DNA from: Burkholderiales bacterium
GTDB lineage: Bacteria > Pseudomonadota > Gammaproteobacteria > Burkholderiales > CAIKXV01
NCBI GenBank assembly: GCA_019751575.1
Contig: JAIENF010000478.1
Location: 1-6,622, forward strand
Direction of reading: 5' to 3'
Length of the DNA: 6,622 nt
Part shown: piece after piece, positions 1 through 5,571 of the stretch
Position numbering within the stretch: the first letter of the stretch is position 1
Layout: each line of letters begins with the position of its first letter
Translations under genes and position numbers: made by a program
The notes under the pieces: generated by a model
Database searches by the model: none
What the model saw: the letters and a program-made list of their open reading frames with translations, nothing else
What the model was told of the DNA's origin: nothing

Positions 1-70
1 GGCTGGGGTTTGCGACAGGGGCGCGGACGCTTGCGGTGGCAGATCATATAGCAGCCGGGTGCCAGTCGCG

Positions 71-79
71 TGATACAGT
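71..79 (+). promoter_or_regulatory. Possible extended -10 promoter element of the amidase gene
   Basis: The bases TGATACAGT fit the extended -10 pattern TGn-TAnAnT. A start point about 7 bases downstream would give a leader of roughly 46 bases before the amidase ATG at 133. I see no convincing -35 box at the usual spacing, which extended -10 promoters can lack. This is a pattern match only; the upstream part of this region (1-70) shows no other feature I can support. Confidence 0.3.
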
Positions 80-118
80 CGGCCCGTCCGGATGCATCCT
101 TCCCGACCCCGCCAAAGA

Positions 119-124
119 AGAGGA
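119..124 (+). promoter_or_regulatory. Ribosome binding site deciding the amidase start
   Basis: AGAGGA lies in a purine-rich run, 8 bases before the ATG at 133. It favours that ATG over the in-frame GTG at 70, which has no such site. The GTG start would also add 21 residues (rich in proline, lysine and arginine) that do not resemble the amidase fold. Confidence 0.7.
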
Positions 125-132
125 AAAACCCG

Positions 133-1416
133 ATGGCCAGCGTTGCCTACCAGTTCTCCGCGACCCAGGCCGCGCGTGAGATCGCCGCGGGTCGCCTGAC
201 CAGCGAAACGCTGGTCCGCGCGTGCCTCGCGCGCATCGCCGAACGCGAGCCGACCGTGCAGGCATGGGCCTTCCTCGACCCGGAGCTGGCGATCGCGCAG
301 GCACGCGCCTGCGACCGCGGCCCGCGCCGTGGCGTGCTGCACGGGGTGCCGGTCGGCGTGAAGGACGTGATCGACACCGCCGACATGCCGACCGCCTACA
401 ACTCGGCGGTCTACGCCGGTCACCGGCCGCGCGCGGACGCGGCCTGCATCGCCGCCGCCCGCCGCGCGGGCGCGGTGATCCTCGGCAAGACCGAGACCAC
501 CGAGTTCGCGAACAACCACCCGGCACGCACCCGCAACCCGCACAACCTCAGCCACACCCCCGGCGGCTCGTCCAGCGGCTCCGCGGCGGCGGTGGCCGAC
601 CAGATGGTGCCGTTCGCGTTCGGCACCCAGACCGGCGGCTCGACCATCCGTCCGGCGGCGTTCTGCGGGGTCGTCGGCTACAAGCCGACGTTCAACACGA
701 TCAATCGCGCCGGCCTGAAGATCGTCGCCGAATCCCTCGATACCATCGGGACCCATGCACGCACCGTCGAGGACGCGGCGCTGCTCGCCTGCGCCACCTC
801 CGGCAGGCCGCTGCCCGATTTCGCCCGCAACAAGGCGAAGCCCCGTGTCGGCCTGTACCGCACGCCGCACTGGGACAAGACCGACGAGCACACCCGCAAC
901 CTGCTGGCCGATGTCGCCGACAGGCTGCGCGCGGCCGGCTGGACGGTCGTGGATGCAGACCTGCCGCCGCAGGCGGTCGCGGTCTACGACGCGAACGCGA
1001 CCATCATGCAGTTCGAGGAAGCGTATTCGCTCGGCTACGAGTACGACAACCACCGCGAACTGCTGAGCGAAGACCTGCGCTCGCGCATCGAACGCGGGCG
1101 CGCCACCTCGCGCGACCTGTACGAGCGTGCGATCGACGTCGTGCTGGAGGTCGGTGCGATGTTCATCGACGCGTTCCGCACGGTCGACGTGCTGCTCACC
1201 CCGAGCGCGCCCGGCGAGGCACCGTTCGGCCTGACCAATACCGGCAACTCGCTGTTCAACAAGAACTGGACCACGCTCGGCCTGCCGTGCGTGACGGTGC
1301 CGGCCGGCATCGGCCAGAAGGCGTTGCCCCTGGGCGTGCAGTTCGTCGGTCCGTACCGCGGTGACAGCACCGTGCTGCTCGCGGCAGACGCAGCCTGGAA
1401 GACCCTCTCCCGCTAG
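133..1416 (+). CDS. Amidase-signature family amidohydrolase
   Basis: This is a 427-residue cytoplasmic hydrolase of the amidase signature family, which cleaves carboxylic amides to acid plus ammonia or amine. The Ser-cisSer-Lys catalytic triad can be placed: Lys77 in GVPVGVKDVIDT, cis-Ser146 in PGGSSSGSAAAVA, and nucleophile Ser170 in GTQTGGSTIRPAA. The spacings of 69 and 24 residues match those known for the family. The C-terminal LPLGVQFVGPYRGDSTVLL block is also typical, and the length is within the normal range for single-domain members. There is no signal peptide or membrane segment. The substrate cannot be read from the sequence. It is unlikely to be GatA, because no gatB or gatC is nearby and the protein is short. 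The next gene, 121 bases downstream on the same strand, encodes a solute receptor, so a role in using an imported amide is possible but inferred. Confidence 0.93.
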   Translation: MASVAYQFSATQAAREIAAGRLTSETLVRACLARIAEREPTVQAWAFLDPELAIAQARACDRGPRRGVLHGVPVGVKDVIDTADMPTAYNSAVYAGHRPRADAACIAAARRAGAVILGKTETTEFANNHPARTRNPHNLSHTPGGSSSGSAAAVADQMVPFAFGTQTGGSTIRPAAFCGVVGYKPTFNTINRAGLKIVAESLDTIGTHARTVEDAALLACATSGRPLPDFARNKAKPRVGLYRTPHWDKTDEHTRNLLADVADRLRAAGWTVVDADLPPQAVAVYDANATIMQFEEAYSLGYEYDNHRELLSEDLRSRIERGRATSRDLYERAIDVVLEVGAMFIDAFRTVDVLLTPSAPGEAPFGLTNTGNSLFNKNWTTLGLPCVTVPAGIGQKALPLGVQFVGPYRGDSTVLLAADAAWKTLSR

Positions 1417-1449
1417 TCCCGGCCGCTGGCTTTCGTCCCGCCGGGAACG

Positions 1450-1455
1450 TACACT
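1450..1455 (+). promoter_or_regulatory. Weak -10-like hexamer upstream of the Bug receptor gene
   Basis: TACACT matches the -10 consensus at four of six positions and lies 88 bases before the receptor ATG, in the 121-base gap after the amidase stop. The region about 17 bases upstream gives only a poor -35 match (TGGCTT). If real, it would let the receptor be transcribed separately from the amidase. Otherwise the gene is read from the amidase promoter. Confidence 0.22.
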
Positions 1456-1524
1456 GGCCTCTGGCGCCAGCCTGTCCGCGTTGCCGGCCCCGATCCGGCG
1501 CACAGAAGACGGCGGCGTGTCCCC

Positions 1525-1530
1525 AGGAGG
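1525..1530 (+). promoter_or_regulatory. Strong ribosome binding site of the Bug receptor gene
   Basis: AGGAGG is a full-consensus Shine-Dalgarno sequence, 7 bases before the ATG at 1538. It fixes the start there and rules out the longer in-frame extension that would overlap the end of the amidase gene. Confidence 0.87.
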
Positions 1531-1537
1531 AACCGGC

Positions 1538-2536
1538 ATGCCCCGCATCCGCCAGATGTCCGCCGCCACGGCTGCCGCGCTTGCGGCACTCGCCAGCCTT
1601 CCCGCGCTCGGCGCGTCTGCGCCGCCCTATCCGGTGAAACCGGTCCGGTTGATCATCGCCAACACGCCGGGGACCTCCGTCGACGCGCTGGCCCGCGTCC
1701 TCGCCGTGCGGCTGGGCGAGGAACTCGGCGCACAGATCGTCCCGGACAATCGAGGCGGCGCGGGCGGCCTGATCGGCGGCGAGATCGCGTCGCGCTCGGC
1801 ACCGGACGGCTATACCCTCCTGGTGAGCTCGACCGGCATGCAGGTGATCACGCCGCAGATCTACAAGGGCCTGTCGTACGATCCGATCCGCGACTTCGTG
1901 CCGCTGTCGCTGGTCGCGATCACCCACAACATGCTGGTGGTCACGCCCACGCTGCCGGTGCAGACCGTGCAGGAACTGATCGCGCATGCGAGGACGAATC
2001 CCGGACGGCTCAACATGTCGAATGCGGGGTCGGGCTTCCAGAGCCATCTCGCCGGCGTGCTGTTCACCCACATGACGGGCATCAACGTGCAGCATGTCCC
2101 CTACAAGGGGGGCGCGTCCCTGGTCGCGGTGATCGGCAACGAGGCGCAGGTGACGATCGCACCGATGCCCGCCGTGATCGGCCATGTGCGTGCCGGCAAG
2201 CTGCGCGCGATCGCCACTGGCGGCGAGAAGCGATCGGTGGTGACGCCGACACTGCCGACCATCAGCGAGGCGGGCGTGCCGGGCTTCGTGTCCACCGGCT
2301 GGATGGGCCTGATGCTGCCCGCCGGTCCGTCGCGAGCGGGTCCGCCCAAGCCGCTGTACGAACGGCTGCGTTCGGCGGTGGTCAAGGTCGTCGAGGATCC
2401 GGTGACGCGCGAGCAGATGGAGCGCCAGGGCGGCGAAGCCGTGTCCAGCACGCCGGAGGCCTTCCTGCAGCTGATCCGCGAGGAGTTCAAGCGCTTCCAG
2501 ACCGCGATCGGCCTGGCCGGGCTGAAGGTCGACTGA
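1538..2536 (+). CDS. Bug/TctC family periplasmic solute-binding receptor
   Basis: This 332-residue protein is a tripartite tricarboxylate transporter receptor of the Bug (TctC) family, which captures small carboxylates or related solutes in the periplasm. Residues 1-28 form a signal peptide: arginines at 3 and 5, an alanine/leucine core, and probable cleavage after GASA. The mature protein starts with the hallmark YPVKPVRLI (31-39). Further family blocks are NTPGTSVDALAR (42-53), DNRGGAGGLIGGEIA (70-84), APDGYTLL (88-95), LSYDPIRDFVPLSLVA (112-127), HVPYKG (186-191), GKLRAIA (220-226), TISEAGVPGF (241-250) and W255-GL. The first ligand loop is NTPGTSVD rather than the commoner F-x-PGG-x-x-D, which may affect specificity. 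No tctA or tctB membrane genes are nearby, so it is an orphan receptor in this window, as is common in Burkholderiales. The ligand is unknown. Confidence 0.95.
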   Translation: MPRIRQMSAATAAALAALASLPALGASAPPYPVKPVRLIIANTPGTSVDALARVLAVRLGEELGAQIVPDNRGGAGGLIGGEIASRSAPDGYTLLVSSTGMQVITPQIYKGLSYDPIRDFVPLSLVAITHNMLVVTPTLPVQTVQELIAHARTNPGRLNMSNAGSGFQSHLAGVLFTHMTGINVQHVPYKGGASLVAVIGNEAQVTIAPMPAVIGHVRAGKLRAIATGGEKRSVVTPTLPTISEAGVPGFVSTGWMGLMLPAGPSRAGPPKPLYERLRSAVVKVVEDPVTREQMERQGGEAVSSTPEAFLQLIREEFKRFQTAIGLAGLKVD

Positions 2537-2561
2537 ACCCGGGCCGACTGAAATCCGGGTC
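2531..2561. repeat. Imperfect tandem duplication GACTGAA...CCGGG at the edge of the inverted repeat
   Basis: GACTGAACCCGGGCC (2531-2545), which includes the receptor's last codon and stop, is followed directly by GACTGAAATCCGGGTC (2546-2561), the outer end of the inverted-repeat element. The two units differ by one inserted base and two substitutions. The first unit could be a decayed partial copy of the element end, a target resembling it, or a chance match. Confidence 0.5.
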
Positions 2562-2638
2562 AGAGACGATTTTCCCGCCAGGGTCGCGCCACTGGCCGTA
2601 CGGCGCCGGGAAAATCGTCTCTGACCCGGATTTCAGTC
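2546..2638. repeat. Perfect 32-base inverted repeat with 29-base spacer (REP/BIME-like or MITE-like)
   Basis: The left arm (2546-2577) begins GACTGAAATCCGGGTCAGAG. The right arm (2607-2638) is its exact reverse complement over all 32 bases. The spacer (2578-2606) contains a perfect 10-base palindrome, GCCGTACGGC (2595-2604), and a short CCAG/CTGG pairing. Transcribed from either side, the element would give a very stable stem between convergent genes, so it could act as a two-way transcription block or mRNA 3' protector. It is not a classic intrinsic terminator, because no T-run follows the stem. The core GGGTCAGAGACGATTTTCC resembles, from memory, dispersed palindromic repeats found in many proteobacterial genomes; this family assignment is unverified. 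No transposase gene lies in the window. Confidence 0.93.
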
Positions 2639-3403
2639 CCGGCGGCGGCGCTGCAGGGTCAGGACGCCGGCCGCGACGATGAGCGTCGCGACCAGCGCGA
2701 AGCCATAGGCGAGCGGCATCGGCCACGTGCCCAGCGTCCACTTGAGCAGCTGGAAGAACAGCGCGAACGTCACCAGTCCTTCGACGCAGCCGCGCAGCAG
2801 CGACAGCACGGCCGCCTGGCCTTCGACGCGGTGGGTGAACGGCGCCATCACCGACAGCATCACCGGGAAGGTCGATGCCATGCCGGTCATCGTCGGACCG
2901 ATCGATGCGGCGAGCAGGGTGACGGTCATCATGAAGGTGGTCGAGACGACGATGCGCGCGGGCAGGTCCCACGCCGGCGGCGGCTTGCGGCGAAGCGCCG
3001 GCCCGGGTGCAGGGCAGACCAGGATCGCCAGCACGATCGCAGAGGCAGTGACCCATATCACCGCGGCTTCGGGCAGCGCGAGGCTGTCGAGCAGCCAGAC
3101 CATCGACGCGGTGGCTGCCAGGCCGCAGGCGAGTGCGCCTGGCCATGCGAGCCGGCGCGCGGCGAATCCGTAGGAGAGGCAGAAGGTCGCCAGCGCGATC
3201 AGTCCGAGCAGCGTGCCGTTGGCGGCTTCGCGCGCGAAACCGATGCCCTGTTCCACCGCGACGAACACCGAGATCGGCCCGGACACGATCGGCAGGCCGA
3301 GGATGAGTCCGGCAACGCCGGCGCCATAGCGGCGGCCGGCCAGCGTCGCGGTGACGATCACCAGCGGCATCGTCGCGAGCTTGAGCAGGAAGAGCGAACC
3401 CAT
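2633..3403 (-). CDS. Polytopic membrane protein with internal four-helix duplication, function unknown
   Basis: I do not recognise a named family for this 256-residue inner-membrane protein. Hydrophobic segments lie near residues 3-23, 27-50, 60-81, 86-105, 112-131, 150-169, 171-190, 197-220 and 228-250, suggesting nine helices. Residues 12-98 align without gaps to 154-240 (offset 142), with about 18 identities, including G27/G169, P38/P180, G53/G195, G63/G205, G67/G209 and P88/P230. Arginines fall in alternate loops (24-25, 83-84, 138-140, 192, 252-255), which puts the C-terminus in the cytoplasm and gives the two halves opposite orientations. This architecture is common in transporters, so transport is a reasonable but unproven guess. 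The ATG at 3403 has no clear Shine-Dalgarno; a TTG at 3475 would add a non-membrane stretch crossing the promoter region. The final Asp codon and stop lie within the inverted repeat. Confidence 0.83.
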   Translation of the reverse strand: MGSLFLLKLATMPLVIVTATLAGRRYGAGVAGLILGLPIVSGPISVFVAVEQGIGFAREAANGTLLGLIALATFCLSYGFAARRLAWPGALACGLAATASMVWLLDSLALPEAAVIWVTASAIVLAILVCPAPGPALRRKPPPAWDLPARIVVSTTFMMTVTLLAASIGPTMTGMASTFPVMLSVMAPFTHRVEGQAAVLSLLRGCVEGLVTFALFFQLLKWTLGTWPMPLAYGFALVATLIVAAGVLTLQRRRRD

Positions 3404-3453
3404 GCGTGGAGAGTGCCCGCCCGCGCCGGTGCAGGCAAGCGCGGCAGGCCGGC

Positions 3454-3462
3454 TGCTATAGT
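3454..3462. promoter_or_regulatory. Symmetric extended -10 element in the divergent intergenic region
   Basis: On the plus strand, TGCTATAGT is an extended -10 (TGn plus TATAGT, five of six consensus bases) that would start transcription near 3469, toward the permease gene. The core CTATAG is self-complementary, so the minus strand reads TATAGC (3460-3455), four of six consensus bases, facing the membrane-protein gene whose ATG is at 3403. No clear -35 boxes are visible. One shared element could drive both genes, but this is a prediction from pattern alone. Confidence 0.4.
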
Positions 3463-3469
3463 CGGCGGA

Positions 3470-3505
3470 ATGCAACGCAGATCGCCCACCGATCCCCGCC
3501 CGTGA
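3470..3505 (+). other. Possible leaderless 11-codon upstream ORF overlapping the permease start
   Basis: An ATG at 3470 opens a short frame (MQRRSPTDPRP, stop TGA at 3503-3505). It begins 8 bases after the TATAGT hexamer, where transcription would be expected to start, so it would be translated without a leader. Its stop overlaps the GTG start of the permease as GTGA. The permease GTG has no Shine-Dalgarno of its own, so translational coupling through this mini-ORF is plausible. It could equally be chance, since 11 codons carry no coding signal. Confidence 0.25.
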
Positions 3506-4860
3506 CCGAACCGGAACCGTCCGGGCGCCACACGCTCAGCGGCTGGCTGTTGATGTCGGTCGTGGCGCTCGCGATCGCTGCCGAGATCCTCTCCGCCATT
3601 CCTGAATGGCTGCCCGGTGCCGTCGCCTGGGCCGCGGCATTTCCGCTGTGGCACCGCCTGGGCCGGCGCCAGCGGGCGATGGTGCTGGTGATGGGCGCCC
3701 TTGGTGCCGCGGGGATGGCCTGGGGCGCCCTGCACGGGCAGTCCGGCCTGCTCGCGCGGGCGCTCACGATGAACACGATGATCATCGCCATGCTGGTCGG
3801 GGTGGCTTTCCTGCCACTGGTCAGCGTGCGCGAATCCGCGGGCGACGCGCCGCTGCGCCGCGGGCGCCTCGCGCTGCTGCGAACGATCGTCGGCGTGCAT
3901 GTATTCGGCGCGGTGATCAACCTCACCGCCGCGTTGATCGCCGCCGACCGGCTGCGCCGTCCACCGGGGCCGGGGGTGCCGGTGCCGGACTACCCGGCGC
4001 CGCCCGAAGGCACGCTCACCCGCCAGCAGGCGATGGCGCTGGGCACCGCGTTCTCGACCTGCGCATTCTGGTCGCCGTTCCTCGGCGCGATGGCGGTCGC
4101 GCTGACCGTGGCCCAGGGCTCCAGCCTGTTCACGCTGGTGCTGATGGGACTGCCGCTCGGGGTGATCGCCACGCTGGTGCTCTGGGGCTGGCTGTCCACC
4201 GCGCGCTTCGACCATGCGCGCGATTTCGAGGGATACCCGGTCGACGTCGGCGGGCTGTGGATTCCGTTCGTGCTGGCGGTCGGCGTGTTCGCGATCCACG
4301 AGTGGCAGCCTTCATGGTCGATACAGCCGGTGATCGCCATCCTGGCGATCGCGATCACCGGCGCGGCGCTGTGGGCGAAGCAGGGCCTGGCAGCGGCGGG
4401 CACGCGCATGCGGCGCCATGTGCCGACCCGGCTGCCCGGGCTGGCGGGCGAACTCTGGATATTCCTCGCGGCCGGCGTGCTGGCCTCCGGGCTGTCCGCC
4501 CTGCTGGCCGTGTTCGAGATCGGTGCGCCGTTCTCCCGGTTCGGCGGCTTCGAAGCGAGCCTGGTGGTGGTGTTCTGCACGCTGGTCGCCTGGGCTGGCC
4601 TGCACACGATCGTCTCGATCCCGCTGGTCGGCGTGCTGCTCGCGCCGCTGTCGCCGGAGCCCGACCTGCTGGCGCTGGCCTTCCTTTGCTCGTGGGCGGT
4701 GGGGCTGCCGGCGTGTGCGACCTCGGGCACCGTGCTCACCATGCAGGCACGCTATGGCATCCCGATCGGCACCTACATCCGCTGGAACCTGCCTTACCTG
4801 GCGACCATGCTCGTCGTGTCGGTCGTCGCGCTGAATCTCTACGGGTACTGGCTCTACTGA
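3502..4860 (+). CDS. Polytopic permease-like inner-membrane protein, function unknown
   Basis: This 452-residue integral membrane protein has about 11 to 13 hydrophobic segments, from residue 12 to 450. Two halves are separated by a polar stretch near 292-313. Each half has a small-residue, possibly hairpin-forming motif inside the membrane: GTAFSTCAFWSPF (181-193) in the first and GLPACATSGTVLTM (401-414) in the second. HTIVSIPLVGVLLAPL (368-383) precedes the second. This paired arrangement recalls the ion transporter superfamily of anion and carboxylate carriers, but I cannot assign a family or substrate with confidence. The start is taken as GTG 3502, because the probable promoter at 3454-3462 excludes a longer frame from GTG 3406, and a start at ATG 3553 would cut into the first helix. 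There is no visible Shine-Dalgarno. The gene is divergent from the membrane protein at 2633-3403, so the two may share regulation. Its last 7 bases overlap the convergent methyltransferase gene. Confidence 0.83.
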   Translation: MTEPEPSGRHTLSGWLLMSVVALAIAAEILSAIPEWLPGAVAWAAAFPLWHRLGRRQRAMVLVMGALGAAGMAWGALHGQSGLLARALTMNTMIIAMLVGVAFLPLVSVRESAGDAPLRRGRLALLRTIVGVHVFGAVINLTAALIAADRLRRPPGPGVPVPDYPAPPEGTLTRQQAMALGTAFSTCAFWSPFLGAMAVALTVAQGSSLFTLVLMGLPLGVIATLVLWGWLSTARFDHARDFEGYPVDVGGLWIPFVLAVGVFAIHEWQPSWSIQPVIAILAIAITGAALWAKQGLAAAGTRMRRHVPTRLPGLAGELWIFLAAGVLASGLSALLAVFEIGAPFSRFGGFEASLVVVFCTLVAWAGLHTIVSIPLVGVLLAPLSPEPDLLALAFLCSWAVGLPACATSGTVLTMQARYGIPIGTYIRWNLPYLATMLVVSVVALNLYGYWLY

Positions 4861-5531
4861 GGGTCGGGCGGCGCCTGCGTGCCATGAAGCTGCCTCCAGC
4901 CGGCAGCTTCCTCGGCGGACAGGTTGCGTCCCGGCCACGGCCAGAGTCCCGGCACGCGCTCGAGGTAGCGGCGATAGGGCTCGCCGAAGGTATCGACCAG
5001 CTTTGCATCCTCGAGCCAGGAGCCGACGACCAGGTACAGCGTGATCGCGATCGCGCTCACCAGCCAGGCCGCGTCCATCGGCCGCGTCCAGATGACGACC
5101 AGCGCCAGGAAGTACCACGGGTGCCGTACATGCCTGTGCATCGGCGACAGGGTGAAGCCTGCCGCGGCGCCATCCGCCTCCGCGCGCAGGCCGCTGAACG
5201 CGCCCATGTCGTACCAGCGCAGCGTCCAGGCGAAGGCTGCCACCGCCGAGATCGCGGCGATGTCGCAGGCCACGCGCGCCGGCATCGGCAGGTCGAACAG
5301 CGGTGCGCCCGAAAGCAGCCATTGCAGCCAGAGCAGCGGCAGCATCGTGGCCAGGGCGACGCCGTTGTAGGCGAGCCGATAGGCCGGCGCGAACCTCGGC
5401 AGGCGGGCCGCGACCATGGCCTTCACCGGCGTGGCCGCGAGCAGCGAATGCAGGCAGAAGTAGAGCACCCAGGCGATGGCGAGCAGCGTCAGGCCGGCAG
5501 GGCCGGCCTGGATCGGAGGCGTCGGAACCAT
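4854..5531 (-). CDS. ICMT/PEMT-type membrane methyltransferase family protein
   Basis: This 225-residue inner-membrane protein belongs to the isoprenylcysteine carboxyl methyltransferase / phospholipid N-methyltransferase-like group, which uses S-adenosylmethionine to methylate small or lipid substrates. Membrane segments lie near 13-33, 51-72, 86-104 and a C-terminal pair at 138-172. The signature region is at the C-terminus: RHVRHPWY (133-140), the hydrophobic hairpin, then WLEDAKLVDTFGEPYRRY (172-189) and VPGLWPWP (193-200). The His-Pro and Glu-Asp positions correspond to the cofactor-binding elements of the family. NnrU-like and methanethiol methyltransferase proteins share this pattern, so the substrate is open. 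ATG 5531 is chosen because the in-frame extension upstream runs into the preceding gene and is arginine-rich and unlike the family; no clear Shine-Dalgarno is seen. It lies 40 bases after the MmgE/PrpD stop, so co-transcription is likely. Confidence 0.87.
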   Translation of the reverse strand: MVPTPPIQAGPAGLTLLAIAWVLYFCLHSLLAATPVKAMVAARLPRFAPAYRLAYNGVALATMLPLLWLQWLLSGAPLFDLPMPARVACDIAAISAVAAFAWTLRWYDMGAFSGLRAEADGAAAGFTLSPMHRHVRHPWYFLALVVIWTRPMDAAWLVSAIAITLYLVVGSWLEDAKLVDTFGEPYRRYLERVPGLWPWPGRNLSAEEAAGWRQLHGTQAPPDPQ

Positions 5532-5571
5532 GTCTGTCGCGCGGGGGCGCCTGCGGCCGGCCGGGACGCGG

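Noticed and set aside
10..50. TTGCGA or TTGCGG with CATATA as a sigma-70 promoter upstream of the amidase
   Set aside because: The spacing between candidate -35 and -10 boxes is far from 16-18 bases (8 or about 29), so they do not pair.
1417..1446. Seven-base stem TCCCGGC/GCCGGGA just after the amidase stop as a terminator
   Set aside because: The stem is short, the loop is 16 bases and no T-run follows. Such stems are common by chance in DNA this rich in GC.
1256..2185. Long minus-strand frame opposite the receptor gene
   Set aside because: The sequence is rich in His, Arg and Gly, with no recognisable family features, and is antisense to a receptor with full family motifs and a consensus ribosome site.
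2546..2638. Inverted repeat as an attachment site or insertion sequence with transposase
   Set aside because: The spacer is only 29 bases and no transposase or integrase gene is in the window, so it can only be a non-autonomous element or a structural repeat.
3358..4299. Minus-strand frame opposite the permease, rich in His, Gln and Arg
   Set aside because: It has the composition expected of the antisense of leucine/valine/alanine-rich membrane codons and no coherent domain.
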